From: Auricularia sp. M13
Taxonomy: Eukaryota > Basidiomycota > Agaricomycetes > Auriculariales > Auriculariaceae
Assembly (NCBI GenBank): GCA_037042915.1
Contig: CM073197.1
Coordinates: forward strand, 2,356,001 to 2,420,000
Direction of reading: 5' to 3'
Length of the DNA stretch: 64,000 nt
Shown here: positions 54,281-64,000 of the stretch, one piece after another
Layout of the letters: the number at the start of each line of letters is the position of its first letter
Position numbering within the stretch: position 1 is the first letter of the stretch
The notes under the pieces: model-generated
What the model was told of the DNA's origin: nothing
The model's database searches: none
Seen by the model: only the letters and a program-made list of their open reading frames with translations
Translations under genes and position numbers: made by a program

Positions 54281-55214
54281 ATGCCCTGGCAGACCGAGTT
54301 CACGCTTGGAAGGCGTGCCAAAGGTTGCTACCTCGTCACCGAGGAGATTCAGAGACACATTCAGAAGGGACTGGAGCAGACCAAGGTGCGCACGCGATCC
54401 AACATCGCTTTGGCCTGCCTGTGTCTGATCGAGTTCAGATTGGAGTTTTGTTCCTCTTTATGTGGGTGCTATCCGAAGTAAAGAATACTATTGACCGAGC
54501 TATCAAGCCAGCACACCTCCGCTGCACTCACGATAAACGAGAATTATGACCCAGGTGCGCACTGTTCACTTTGCCAATTTTTGAGCTAACTCAATTGATA
54601 ACCCGACGCTGTAGATGTTCGGAGAGGTCAGTCAGCTTAATTGTCTTGGGAAAATGACATGATGAATCTGCTGCAAAGATATGAACGATGCGCTGGATCA
54701 TATCGTTCCGGAGAACTTGAAGTGGAGGCACGTCGACGAGGGCCCAGAGTGCGTATTTCATTCATAAACATGTTGGTTTCCTCTCATCTGGTGCAGTGAC
54801 TCGTGAGTTCTTACCATCGTACGCCGAACTCAACAACTTGAGCGCGCGTCAGGACGTCGCACGTCAAAACCTCCCTCGTAGGGAATTCGATCCAGATCCC
54901 AATCACCGGTGCGCGCTCTACCCATACGGTACCCAATCAACATGCACTCACGTTTGGCACTGCGAAGACTATAGGCTGAATCTGGGTACATGGCAAGGTA
55001 AGCTCGTACCCAGGCTCCCTTCACATCCGCCGCTCATCCGATCACAGGGATATACCTCACCGAGTTCCGCCATATTCCCCACAGCCGCCGCGTCGTCGCT
55101 ACCATCCTGTGCGTAACGTGCCGCTCCGTGCATTGCAAGGGTGCTGAGATGTCGCTGTTCCACTGGCAGCCCGTGAATCATGATCGCGCACCCCTCCGCC
55201 GTGCAAGATGCTGA
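54281..55214 (+). CDS. UPF0047/YjbQ-family protein with two microexons, 171 aa
   Basis: Nine exons: 54281-54385, 54439-54461, 54508-54554, 54615-54626 (12 nt), 54679-54748, 54797-54802 (6 nt), 54853-54908, 54968-54997 and 55048-55214. The bacterial relative YjbQ has thiamine-phosphate-synthase activity; the fungal role is unclear. Conserved blocks after splicing: MPWQTEFTLGRRAKGCYLVT, GVLFLFIQHTSAALTINENY, DPDVRRDMNDALDHIVPE, WRHVDEGPDDSTSHVKTSLV, NSIQIPIT, LNLGTWQGIYLTEFR and SRRVVATIL. The putative active-site His and Asp of the HTSA and EGPDD blocks are present. Normal family proteins end near VATI; this one adds about 33 Cys/His-containing residues (LCVTCRSVHCKG...). Confidence 0.88.
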
Positions 55215-56538
55215 TGCATGACGCTCTGTTTCACGTCTCAACGTCCGGAGGAGTCTGACCCTGCCCTGCTCCTCGCTCCGAGTCCCTCCATCAGTATAAT
55301 TCCCACGACGGCGATAAGAAATGGATATTCGCCCCGCATAGCGTCCGTCTCCGTCTTCAGGCAATGACAAAGGTGCAATCACTGCTGCAAGTGCAACCAC
55401 GGCCCATGGATCTGCAGCTGGCCAATCTGAGCCTCTCGATCCGGAGCGCAAGATTGACTCGAGAGATGATACGGTCCATATTCAAATGATTGCGCCGATC
55501 CGCGCTCCCGTGGCATGGATTGTGAGAGAGAGACAGCGGGAGGTTGCTTGACCACCGGAGAATGGCATTCGCATTGGCACTGGGAGCTCTCCTCCCGCGC
55601 TACCGCTTCGACTTCTCGCGGAATGCCGGGCGACGGCACGCATAGCTCCCGCACACGCATACGCACACGCATACGCACCGACTCTGAGGCGACGCGGACA
55701 AAATTGGCGCACGCGCAAGACGTCCCCGGTTCATCGTGGTCTTTTCGGGCGTGTGCGTGCTGCTGCGGACGTGCTCGTCGGCCCAGCGCGATGCATTGCT
55801 GTGCAAAATCCGCGCCTGCTGCTCGTACGACCGTGCCTTGGGTTTCCCGCAAAATCTGAGTTCAGAGGGTGGCTGCGCGCGCGATCAGAACATGCCGATC
55901 GCCATGCACGACGCAAGAATGGCAATTGGATTCGAAGTGTCGATCCCAGCGCCGCAGCACGCAAGTCAGAGTCAGTCAAGGATGCAGAGGGCCGCACGTG
56001 GCAGAAGAGCCGTCTCGAGGGGGGACTGGGATTCACCATTCACTGGCCACGTGCGGGCGAGGTCGAGCTGTCAGGGCGCGGTTCGCAGGCGAATTTGCAA
56101 TTGTCAGTTGAACGGGACAGGAAGCGCCCGGGCAAAGCAAGAGCGGTTGGCGGACTCAGCACAGGGATTTCAATGGCGCGAAGCAGGTCGATAGCAGGAA
56201 TAGAATGCATGGGTGAGAGCGGGAAGAGGCCAGGAGAGTTCCAGGGGAGACGGTGGGGGGCCAGACGTTGGTTGCTGTGCAGCGAGAAGGCGTACCGCTC
56301 CCGGGCGCGACGGCGGAGGATTGTATGAGGCACGGGCCCCCAGAAGCCGTGGATGAGCGAGATCGCCGCGTGGATATGACCTCAGAAATTCCATAAAAAC
56401 GCGAGAGCGTCCGTCGTCGCAGCAACGGCCGCCCGTCGCAGCGACACGGAGAGCCATTTGTTCGGGACGCAGAAAAGCAAGCCACCCGCAGAGCCAGGCC
56501 GGCAAATCCCACTGCGTACTCTCTCCTCACCGTTCCCC
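55215..56538. other. Intergenic region upstream of the Zn2Cys6 gene
   Basis: 1.3 kb with no supported gene; several overlapping short ORFs at 55500-56330 are in GC-rich sequence without motifs. Short direct repeats of CGCACACGCATA-type lie at 55651-55679. Confidence 0.5.
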
Positions 56539-59351
56539 ATGCCCAAGGCGACGACTGGCCAGCCCTCCCTGCGACGGAACCAGGTGCGCAGCTCCGCGGA
56601 CGGGCTCCCACGCCGCAAAGCTTACCTGCGCGCCAGGCCTGCCGGCAGTGTCGCAAGCGGAAACTGGTCGGTCATCTCGGCCACCCGCATGGCTTGCTGC
56701 TCACCCCTGCCTGCCCCAGAAATGCGACGCCCAGCGCCCGCACTGCGGCACCTGCGTCAAGCAATGGTCGGCCCAGGTCTCGGTGCCGCCGCCCGTCGGC
56801 TTCTCGTCAGTGCTGCCCGCGTGCAGCAGCAGCAGCAGCAGCTTTGTGCTTATCGCGCGCCCACAGACACCCCAAGGAGCCGGCGTGCACATACGATCCC
56901 GTCGACGGCGTCGCGCTCATCCCAGAGAGCCCCGACGACCCCAACGAGCGCGTCCGCCAGCTCGAGTCACAAATCGGTCTGCTAATCTCATTCCGCGGAG
57001 AGCGCGCGCACTCACCCGATTCCAGCTGAACTCCAGCTCAAGCTCAACCGCGCCCACGAATCTTCGCGTTCGGTCTCGCCACAGCATGCCTACGGCATCG
57101 GCGTCTCCCCCTCGAGCTCAGCGGCCTCAGGTTCGAGCCTCTTCCAGCAGCACTCGCCGCCCATGCACGGCGTCTCGCCACCGGCCCATAATCTGTCGCC
57201 GCCGGCCCACGCTCACCAGCGCATTACCTCCTTGGACGTCAAATCCTTTGGGCAGCAGCAGCACGAGCGCCAAGAGCGCAAGCCTTACTCTCCTCCGCAG
57301 GAAATTGTCCTGCCAAGTGTCCCCTCCTTGAACGACATTAGCATTCCCCGCACTGCGACCCGGGAAAATTCCTTCTACGCCAACATTGACCTGTCGCCCG
57401 TCGACATGCCCTCCAGCAGCGGCAGCGGCAGCTTTGGCTATACTGAGGTTATGCATTCTGGCTGGGATCGCAATCTGCCAGATCCAGCCACACTTAATCA
57501 TTTGTGCGTACCCTACCGGCATGAACGTCCTCTTCAGAACGCGATGCTGATCTACCCTGTGTAGAGTTGATGCTTTCTTCCGTTGCGACCCTTGCGGCTC
57601 GCGCATAATTCATCGACCTTCGTTCATGGCATCCCTGGCGCTCCCGCCCACACACCCGGACTTCCCGCATTCGGCATTGTTGCATGCAATCTGCGCGTCT
57701 GCGTCGCGCTGGACGTCCCTGGAACTCAACGTGCATTCACAGCCCAGACGACGCGACCGCTTTGCCGAGTATCACGCCAGCAAGGCACGATCGTACATCG
57801 ACCAAACCATGGTCAACGGCACGCAAATCTTCTCAGTCTTGCAGGCATGCATTATTCTTTCCTGGTGGTTCTACGCGGAAGGGCGCTGGGTCGAAGTGTG
57901 GATCTTCGCAGGCTTCCAGTGTCGCGTTTCCGTCCCCCTCGGACTGAACTACCCAAACACGCACCCGACGCGGACCCACGGCGTCTACCTTGAGCCACCC
58001 AAGAATGCTCGTGACCTCGAGCTCCGCCGGCGCGCCTGGTGGATGGCGCTTATCTTCGACCGTCTGGTCTCTGTTGGCGGTTGGGTGCACGCCATCGACG
58101 AGCGCGACATTGGCACCGAGCTCCCGCTGCGGCACATTGACTTCGAGACAGACGATGTGGCGGGCGCGGGCAATAACCCGCAGAGCCTATGGACGCCCGG
58201 TTTCCTGACGACCCATCCGCCCATGCACACTGATCCCGCGCTCTTGCTGATCAAGGCGTGCATGCTCTTCGGACGCGTCACGGACTACAACTCGCGCATA
58301 GCGGTTCACAACGCGCACCCCATACCGGGCCAGGACCGGCGGCAGGAGCGGGAGTTCATGGCGCTCGACTCGCTCGTGTCGCACGATTTCGCGGCGCACC
58401 TCCCGCAGGGCTTCAAGAACTGCCTCGGTGTTGGCGAAAGCCCTGACGGGAGCAACATCGACACCGATTTGTACCTCGTCCACCTCATTCCCCACGCGTG
58501 AGTAACCTCTACATGTGTGCCTTGGCAGGCAGGGTCTGATCTACATGTAGGGCTGCAATTACGCTCCATAGTCCTCATCTGGACGTTGCTAACCCCAATT
58601 GTCAATCTGTCGCCCGCTGCGTCGATGCTTCGCGTAACATCCTCAATGCGTACTACCTTATCACGTCCACCTCCTTCGATATTGCCCGACTCCATCCCTT
58701 CATGGCGGTACGTTTATCTTGGCTCGTTCTGGCTTGTTGCACCAGTAAGGGTCTTAATATTGTCATAGACTATCTGGTATCTTGCGGCTGTCGTACAGGT
58801 GCATCTATGCAAACGCATGATCCAGTTAGGGAACCAAACTGCTGAAGCCGCTGTTTGGGGCGAGATTAATCTTCTACGGTGCGTGTTTGACAGGTGTATG
58901 CAACTTGTGTCCTGAGTTGTTATCCAGGTTTGCCCTTCTGCAATATGGCGCGAGCTCGCCTATTGGAATTCGTCAGGAGAAGCTACTGCGGGATGCCATG
59001 GCGGAAATTCTGCGGATGACGACCCACTCATCGCCGCTCAGCGTCACTGTGCCCCTTTACCCGTTCTCTAACGCCGCGGTGTTCAAGAAGCCCGGCACTG
59101 AAATGGACGATGACGAGAACACGGCCAGTGCGCCGCTCCCCCAGCCTGTCCCGATTGAGCTGGACGAGCCGATGCACATTCCCGTCGTTCCTGTGCCGGT
59201 CGCGATGCAAGTGCAGCCGTCGCCGGATGGCCTGTGGCAAACGTCGCCGCATGGGCACAGGGCCGTCAGCTACGAGCAGCAGCAGCAACAGCACGCTATG
59301 CTGCAACAGCAACACCAGATGGACGGTTATGGTCGCAGCCTCGGTTACTGA
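56539..59351 (+). CDS. Zn(II)2Cys6 fungal-specific transcription factor, 790 aa
   Basis: Nine exons: 56539-56583, 56637-56666, 56720-56805, 56867-56976, 57026-57503, 57565-58497, 58551-58707, 58769-58878 and 58928-59351. The zinc cluster is assembled from three exons: ACRQCRKRKLKCDAQRPHCG, TCV, with PACTYD further on giving the sixth Cys. A short coiled coil follows (DDPNERVRQLESQIAELQLK). A Ser/Pro/Gln-rich linker comes next, and then the fungal-specific middle homology domain: HRPSFMASLAL, HALLHAICASASRW-like SALLHAICASASRWTS, QTMVNGTQIFSVLQACII, GLNYPNTHPT and ELRRRAWWMALIFDRLVSVGG. The C-terminus is Gln-rich (YEQQQQQHAMLQQQHQ). The exon 3/4 join is the least sure. The target pathway is unknown; the nearest genes are YjbQ and an F-box-like gene. 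Confidence 0.88.
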
Positions 59352-60190
59352 TCGACACCGCCAACTGCGTCCCCGAAACGAAAAGCTTTCCAAATCAACT
59401 CACCCACTCTTTTGAAACTGCTCTCCTGGTATCGTCGCTCGTTCGGTCTTCATTCCCTTCCCGGCTCCCTCCTACCATCGTGTAATCTGCGCGCACTCAA
59501 CTGCACACGGGATGTGCGTCTCTCTCCCCAGCATGGACTGTGGACTGTACCAAGTAACCTTCGGCTCGGTTTCGATGTTTTCAGCTTCAGTCTCTGCTTG
59601 GATTCCTTTCCTTCACCCCACTTTTCCCATTCCTTTCGTGCGCGCGCTCTCCTGAACAATCACGTTTCGCTGTTTCTGTTTTTGGTGTTCCTCATGGATC
59701 GACTGGACTCTTTCCCTCCCCTCCATCTTCTCTCCTTTCCTGCGCTGGTAGTTTACCGTTGGGCTACGTAGACTCTTCCCTCTTTTCTCTTCTATCCCCG
59801 TGTATCGCGAAATCTCGGGCGGTGGGCAGGTCTGTGAACCTGCCATCGCGACATGTATTCTACGGGTAGTATTGCGAACGATGTTGGCTTTCCTAAGTAA
59901 ATGTTGATCTATTAACAAACACTAGGCTGATGTGGTGAAAGCCGTGGGGCGGGCGGTGGGCAAGACTTGTACTCCATGGAAGGTTACGAACCTGAAGATA
60001 AGCACCTGAATGGTGCGAGATGTGTGTCAAGTGCATGGCTGGTTGCCCATGAAACGGTGGTTGAGGATGATTCGGTGTTCGAAATTCTTTGCAAGTAGCC
60101 AGTCACCGCGACTCTTCTTTCCTCGACACGACGTCAGTCCACGCCTCATCAGACCGTGACCGGTGCTGGAAGCTCTGCCGTGAGCTCAGG
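59352..60190. other. Intergenic region
   Basis: 3' flank of the regulator (pyrimidine-rich at about 59580-59800) and promoter of the F-box-like gene. No gene seen. Confidence 0.5.
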
Positions 60191-61024
60191 ATGGCTGCTT
60201 ACGACGACCTTCCAGAGGAACTAGTATGCCTCATCCTGAAATTCGCTGCAATGGCGCATGTCGAGCACCACGCTGGTTGGGTTTCCACGCTGCTTCGAAT
60301 CTCGCGCCCCATCTACGACATTGTGCACCCTATCCTGGTGCATACCGTTATGCCGTCCAGTCTTACAAGGCTCTGTAGCGCCTCTGCTCACCCACACGTC
60401 TTTACGCGCACCCGCAACTTGTTCATTGGGCCAAAAGATGATTCGACTGCCGTCGCCAGCTCTTTTGCTCGCGCTCAGCTGGCTTCCGCATTCCATTCTA
60501 TCGACGGCTATCGTGGGCCAAAATACATTCTGCAAATCCTGGCCTCCGATCCGAGATTCCAGCCGCGCCTGGTGGTTCTGCCGTCCTCCACGCAGACAAT
60601 CGACTACCTGTTCAAAGACATTTACCCCATCCTTCGCCAGACTACGCACCTTCACGCCCATCTCACTATCCGCTATCACTCGCATTTGGATATGCCGGAT
60701 ATATCTTCGCTGCAATTCACACACGTCGTCCTTGATCTTAGATTCTGCTACTACGATGATCCTCTCCTTGCCATCACGCGCAGGTTCTTGGCTCTGCCCA
60801 CGATTCGGATGCTGAACATTCACTGCGCATCCCTGACCGAGCAGATTGCACCCAGGACCTTTGAGTTTTGGCGGCAGCTGCAATCCATCGGCGACCACAG
60901 GCTGCAGCTGTATCTCGAAACATCCCGAGACATCTGCTTTAATCAGAGCAGCAGAGTCTTTGACCGTTGTCTATGGGGTCCGGGTCTGTCTTCCTATCCT
61001 ACCCGCTTACCAGGTTCAAGTTGA
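60191..61024 (+). CDS. F-box-like protein, 277 aa
   Basis: A single exon, unusual here but common for fungal F-box-like genes. ATG at 60191 gives MAAYDDLPEELVCLILKFAA, resembling an F-box, followed by VSTLLRISRPIYDIVHPILV. The rest alternates helices and strands (TRTRNLFIGPKD, PDISSLQFTHVVLDLRFCYY, FLALPTIRMLNIHCAS) as in leucine-rich or repeat-like F-box proteins. If the F-box is real it would be an SCF ubiquitin-ligase substrate adaptor. The motif is weak. Confidence 0.6.
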   Translation: MAAYDDLPEELVCLILKFAAMAHVEHHAGWVSTLLRISRPIYDIVHPILVHTVMPSSLTRLCSASAHPHVFTRTRNLFIGPKDDSTAVASSFARAQLASAFHSIDGYRGPKYILQILASDPRFQPRLVVLPSSTQTIDYLFKDIYPILRQTTHLHAHLTIRYHSHLDMPDISSLQFTHVVLDLRFCYYDDPLLAITRRFLALPTIRMLNIHCASLTEQIAPRTFEFWRQLQSIGDHRLQLYLETSRDICFNQSSRVFDRCLWGPGLSSYPTRLPGSS

Positions 61025-61331
61025 AGCAATGTCACTGTGCCGCTGCTGCCGTGGTGCTTGCTCAGATTTGTCCCCGTTATCCTAGCAGCGGCCATGCGAC
61101 GCCTTCCCATGCGCGGACCAGCTCGCCATACGTAGCATGTGGATCATTGGATTTCAGTCTGAACCGGAATGCACATACCCTCCGCTCTTGCCGTCGCTTC
61201 CACCAAGGTGATCGACCATCCCGATCGACGATCTGCACCGCTTAAATGCTTCGAGGTCTGCGACGGTGTTACGATACGCCGAGCACCGTCGACGCTACTG
61301 CACCCAGTCCTTCGCATTAAACTCTCGCATC
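61025..61331. other. Intergenic region
   Basis: 307 bp between two plus-strand genes. No gene seen. Confidence 0.4.
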
Positions 61332-62027
61332 ATGATCTCCAAAAAGGTTTCCCGCGGAATGACCGCCCTAAAGACTCGTCTCGTACGTCAATATGTAATT
61401 TCGTTTGCAGGATGCCACTTAACGAGCACATTCCAGACCACGTCTCGTCGTTCCCGTATATCCACTGCCGTGGAGGCCGCATCGGCAAGCAGCCTCGCAA
61501 GCGCGATGGACCCAGCGGATGAACTCGAGGACATCATCTACATGTCGCCGTCCATGTCGCGGCACACGGCGCACTCGAGCATCGCGTCAGTGGACGATCA
61601 TGCGTCCCTTCGTAGGCCGCGTCGCGCCACTGTCGCTGTCCACGATCGGGAGGAACATCCTCGGAGTTCCTCGGCTCTGTCAGAGCCTTTCGACGAGTTC
61701 CAGCTCCCTCCCCCAACTCCTCCGTACAGCCAAGATGAGGAACGCGCGCGCATGAACATGCGTGCCCGCATGCGCCATGATATCTTCACGAGCGAGGATG
61801 AGATGGTCGACGTGGTGACTGCAGCTCCCACTAGATCTCCCGTCATTGCACATCTTCAGCTTGCCGCAGAACATGAGCTCATTAGCCGCGCCACATCCAC
61901 TTCGGAAGGACATGTTCAATATCGAGCTATCCCTGCTCCTGTCAACTGTGAGTCTTCGTGGTATCGACGGTGAGACGCTGATCATACTCGTCCAGTGCGC
62001 GCATCGCAGCATAGACCATGGTACTAA
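61332..62027 (+). CDS. Unknown protein, about 197 aa
   Basis: Model: exons 61332-61382, 61437-61947 and 61996-62027. The ATG at 61332 begins MISKKVSRGMTALKTRL. The first intron (GTACGT...CCAG, 54 nt) is a multiple of three, so an unspliced form also stays open. The 3' intron (GTGAGT, 48 nt) replaces the alternative unspliced stop at 61973. Features: MDPADELEDIIYMSPSMS, SSALSEPFDEFQLPPPTPPY and a basic/Met-rich segment (NMRARMRHDI). The protein is mostly disordered. I recognise no family. Confidence 0.45.
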
Positions 62028-62271
62028 CTCGAAGTTGATCGTTGGAGAGTAAAACCAGTTAGAAATCTGTGTTTCTCGTGGTACAATCTGTCCCTGTCGC
62101 GCCTATGTCCTGACCTTATTTATTTATCTATCATCGCAATTATCATCCTCTCACCAAGTCTCAATAATTATGTCAGGTTTGAGATCGATGTGACTAGCAG
62201 CTTCGACGCCAGATGAGTTAAAATTACAGTGGCACGCGATTCAGTCACGGAGCCTACAGTACATGGGTGAT
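62028..62271. other. Convergent intergenic region
   Basis: AT-rich 3' flanks of two convergent genes. No gene seen. Confidence 0.4.
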
Positions 62272-64000
62272 CTATGCTGTACGTGCAGTATAAACACCGT
62301 GCAAACCTATGGGCAGTGGATGCCGCGTGACCGCACGAGCGAGCTCTGTCATGTCCCTCGCATTTAGGATGACGAGCATGCTTCGCGTATTGGCCGCATC
62401 GAGCACAACGCCGAGGACGACACCATCGTCCTCGTCGGTGGACCCAGGGCGTGGTACGAAAATAGGCTCACCCGGAGTGAAACCCGGCTCAGACCAGAAG
62501 GTGTGCGGGCCCTCTGGCTTAGAGACGTCGAACTTGATGATGCGGTCGAAGAAGGTGGCAGAGCCAGGTACTTGCTTGTTGGTACCATATGCAAACCGAT
62601 AAGGCTTGTACTTGAGTTGCGGGTGGATGGTGGGAAGCTCCATCCCGTTATCGAGAGACCCGGTAAAGTCGATCTCAGCTTTCCGCACAGTCCTACCACC
62701 TTTACCGGCCGAAACGTCCTTGAGGCGGAAACGGCGCACACTGCCGGGATTCAGCGCGGTCTCCGGAGTCTGGTTGCAAAGGTTGTGGACGGATAGGCCT
62801 TCGATGGGCCAGTTGGTATCGTAAACGCTGAGGTCAAGGACGGCATCGTCTCCGTCGTCGTACGCGTTGAGGTGATGGAAGCAAAAGAAAGGTGGAGTCT
62901 GTCACTCTCGTCAGTAACGAATGGCACCGGCCACCAGTTGACAAACGCTATATTTCGCGACAATTCCTCCATTGACGCGATCGACGACATACATGAGAGT
63001 GTGGATCTGGGGCTTCCACTCCTGCTCGATGCTGTCGATGATGTTTTTATGGAGAAATATGAGTATTCCATTGCTGTAATGTAGTCATTAGAAGGCGAGC
63101 TAAGCCAACGATCTAGCGACGCACCTCTTGATATGAGCTTGCCAGACGGACAGTATGACATATTTCTGCGTCATCGCAAATGAATGCAAATACGATGCAG
63201 GTGCGTCTGATATCGTTGCGAGCACCGTGGTCTTGCCCTCGGGAGAGATTCTGAATATCTGCACCCGTCGTTAGGATATGTACCCTATCACAACTCTTGA
63301 CGAACCTTATACGAGGGAGACGGCCCGAGCTTCAGGGAGTAGTTGTAGAAGCCCGTCTCGTCGCGGCACGAATGTGCAGCCGATAGTTGGCCATCGAGCC
63401 GAGGGTCGATGTCCTTGTAAGTCTTCGTATCCAGCGGATCGAGGCTCTCCGCGTCCAAGACCTGCAGGTAAGCCGCGTCGGTCTTCACGACGAGGTACCG
63501 CGGCCGACCGTCCTCGGGGACCCCAGGTTTGGTCGGGACACTGGACGCGAGACCAGGCATGTCTGGAGTTATCGAAACGCTCGGCGGCATCTTCATGGTA
63601 TTGTCGCTGAAGACGGTGAAGAACTTGCTGAACCGCTTCTTGCAAGGGTCCCTCTGGGCGAAAGTGACCCCTGGGATACGCCCTTCTTGCGACACGCGCT
63701 CCTCGAACTCTTCCCCGCCTTTGCGGCTCGAGTACATCACGCGCCCGCCTGGCTGGATGGAGAACTTGTGGTTCATGGCGAGACCGTCGAACCAATGCTG
63801 CACCTGAACAGCTGGGCCACGATCCTTGCGCGGGATCGTGAAGGTGCCTGGGCCAGTTCTGTAGCTAAAGTATGATTTGGCTCAGAGGTGCGCGTGCAAA
63901 TGAATGAAGAGCACATACAGATCACCGTGCAACCACTCGGGGATCGTACCCTCGACGCTGAGCTCGACAGGGACACGCTGCTCGACCGCGTTCTGGAAAG
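62272..64000 (-). CDS. Carotenoid oxygenase (RPE65/carotenoid cleavage dioxygenase family), 5'-truncated by the window
   Basis: Exons 64000(partial)-63919, 63858-63306, 63258-63125, 63073-62947 and 62898-62272. This is a non-heme iron dioxygenase that cleaves conjugated C=C bonds of carotenoids or stilbene-like substrates. All four iron-ligand histidines are visible: AAHSCRDE, SYLHSFAMT, FCFHHLNAYDDGD and the C-terminal PIGLHGVY. Other blocks: TIPEWLHGDL, TGPGTFTIP, VQHWFDGLAMNHKF, MYSSRKGG, SPEGKTTVL, YVVDRVNGGIVAKY, ELPTIHPQ, KPYRFAYGTN and DMTELARA. Only a short N-terminal part is missing. The seven-bladed propeller of the family is otherwise complete, so the gene looks functional. Confidence 0.9.

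Overview
The window is nuclear DNA of a basidiomycete fungus, most likely an agaricomycete such as a polypore-type wood or litter decayer. Three things point there: nearly every gene is cut by many 45-70 bp GT-AG introns, genes lie close together on both strands, and several families are agaricomycete-typical (AA9 lytic polysaccharide monooxygenase, But2-type membrane protein, carotenoid oxygenase, Zn2Cys6 regulator). Exon borders below were found by eye, by requiring that reading frames join across plausible donor/acceptor pairs and restore family motifs. Total coding lengths were checked for divisibility by three.

Layout. 1-8.2 kb: the 3' end of a CSC1/OSCA-like channel (+), an MIT-domain protein (-) and a large AT-hook/RG-rich nuclear protein (-). 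8.2-13.6 kb: a weak candidate gene, a secreted single-pass membrane protein, an AA9 LPMO and a small protein with an N-myristoylation signature. 14-18.8 kb (-): a bS16m-like mitochondrial ribosomal protein with a long acidic tail, importin alpha and an unknown protein. 19-23.4 kb (-): an oligopeptide transporter that I resolve into 35 exons. 24-31 kb: housekeeping genes, namely Yth1/CPSF30, prephenate dehydratase, LSm5, a CHZ1-like histone chaperone, a metallophosphoesterase and an NGL2/CCR4-type exonuclease. 31-35.3 kb: a divergent O-methyltransferase and FAD monooxygenase pair that looks like a small specialised-metabolism unit. 35-43 kb: an unknown secreted or anchored protein, a thaumatin-like protein, a decayed ribonucleotide-reductase small-subunit copy and a 7TM receptor-like gene with a one-base frame break. 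43.9-54 kb (-): a DH-PH RhoGEF, a triple-KH RNA-binding protein, a membrane protein carrying dibasic (KRQ) Ser/Asp repeats and a But2-like protein. 54-64 kb: a YjbQ/UPF0047 protein with microexons, a Zn2Cys6 regulator, an F-box-like protein, an unknown protein and the 3' part of a carotenoid oxygenase that runs off the window.

How they fit together. Most genes are unlinked housekeeping functions in a compact genome. Functional links that can be argued are the two head-to-head pairs with under 200 bp between start codons (Yth1/prephenate dehydratase and LSm5/CHZ1), the divergent O-methyltransferase/monooxygenase pair, and the secreted AA9, thaumatin-like and peptide-uptake functions that suit a saprotroph. 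I saw no tRNA, rRNA, transposon or CRISPR. The most unusual features are the microexons and GC-AG introns, the dibasic-repeat precursor-like protein, the R2-like relic that has lost its radical tyrosine, and a C-rich leader in front of a KH-domain gene.
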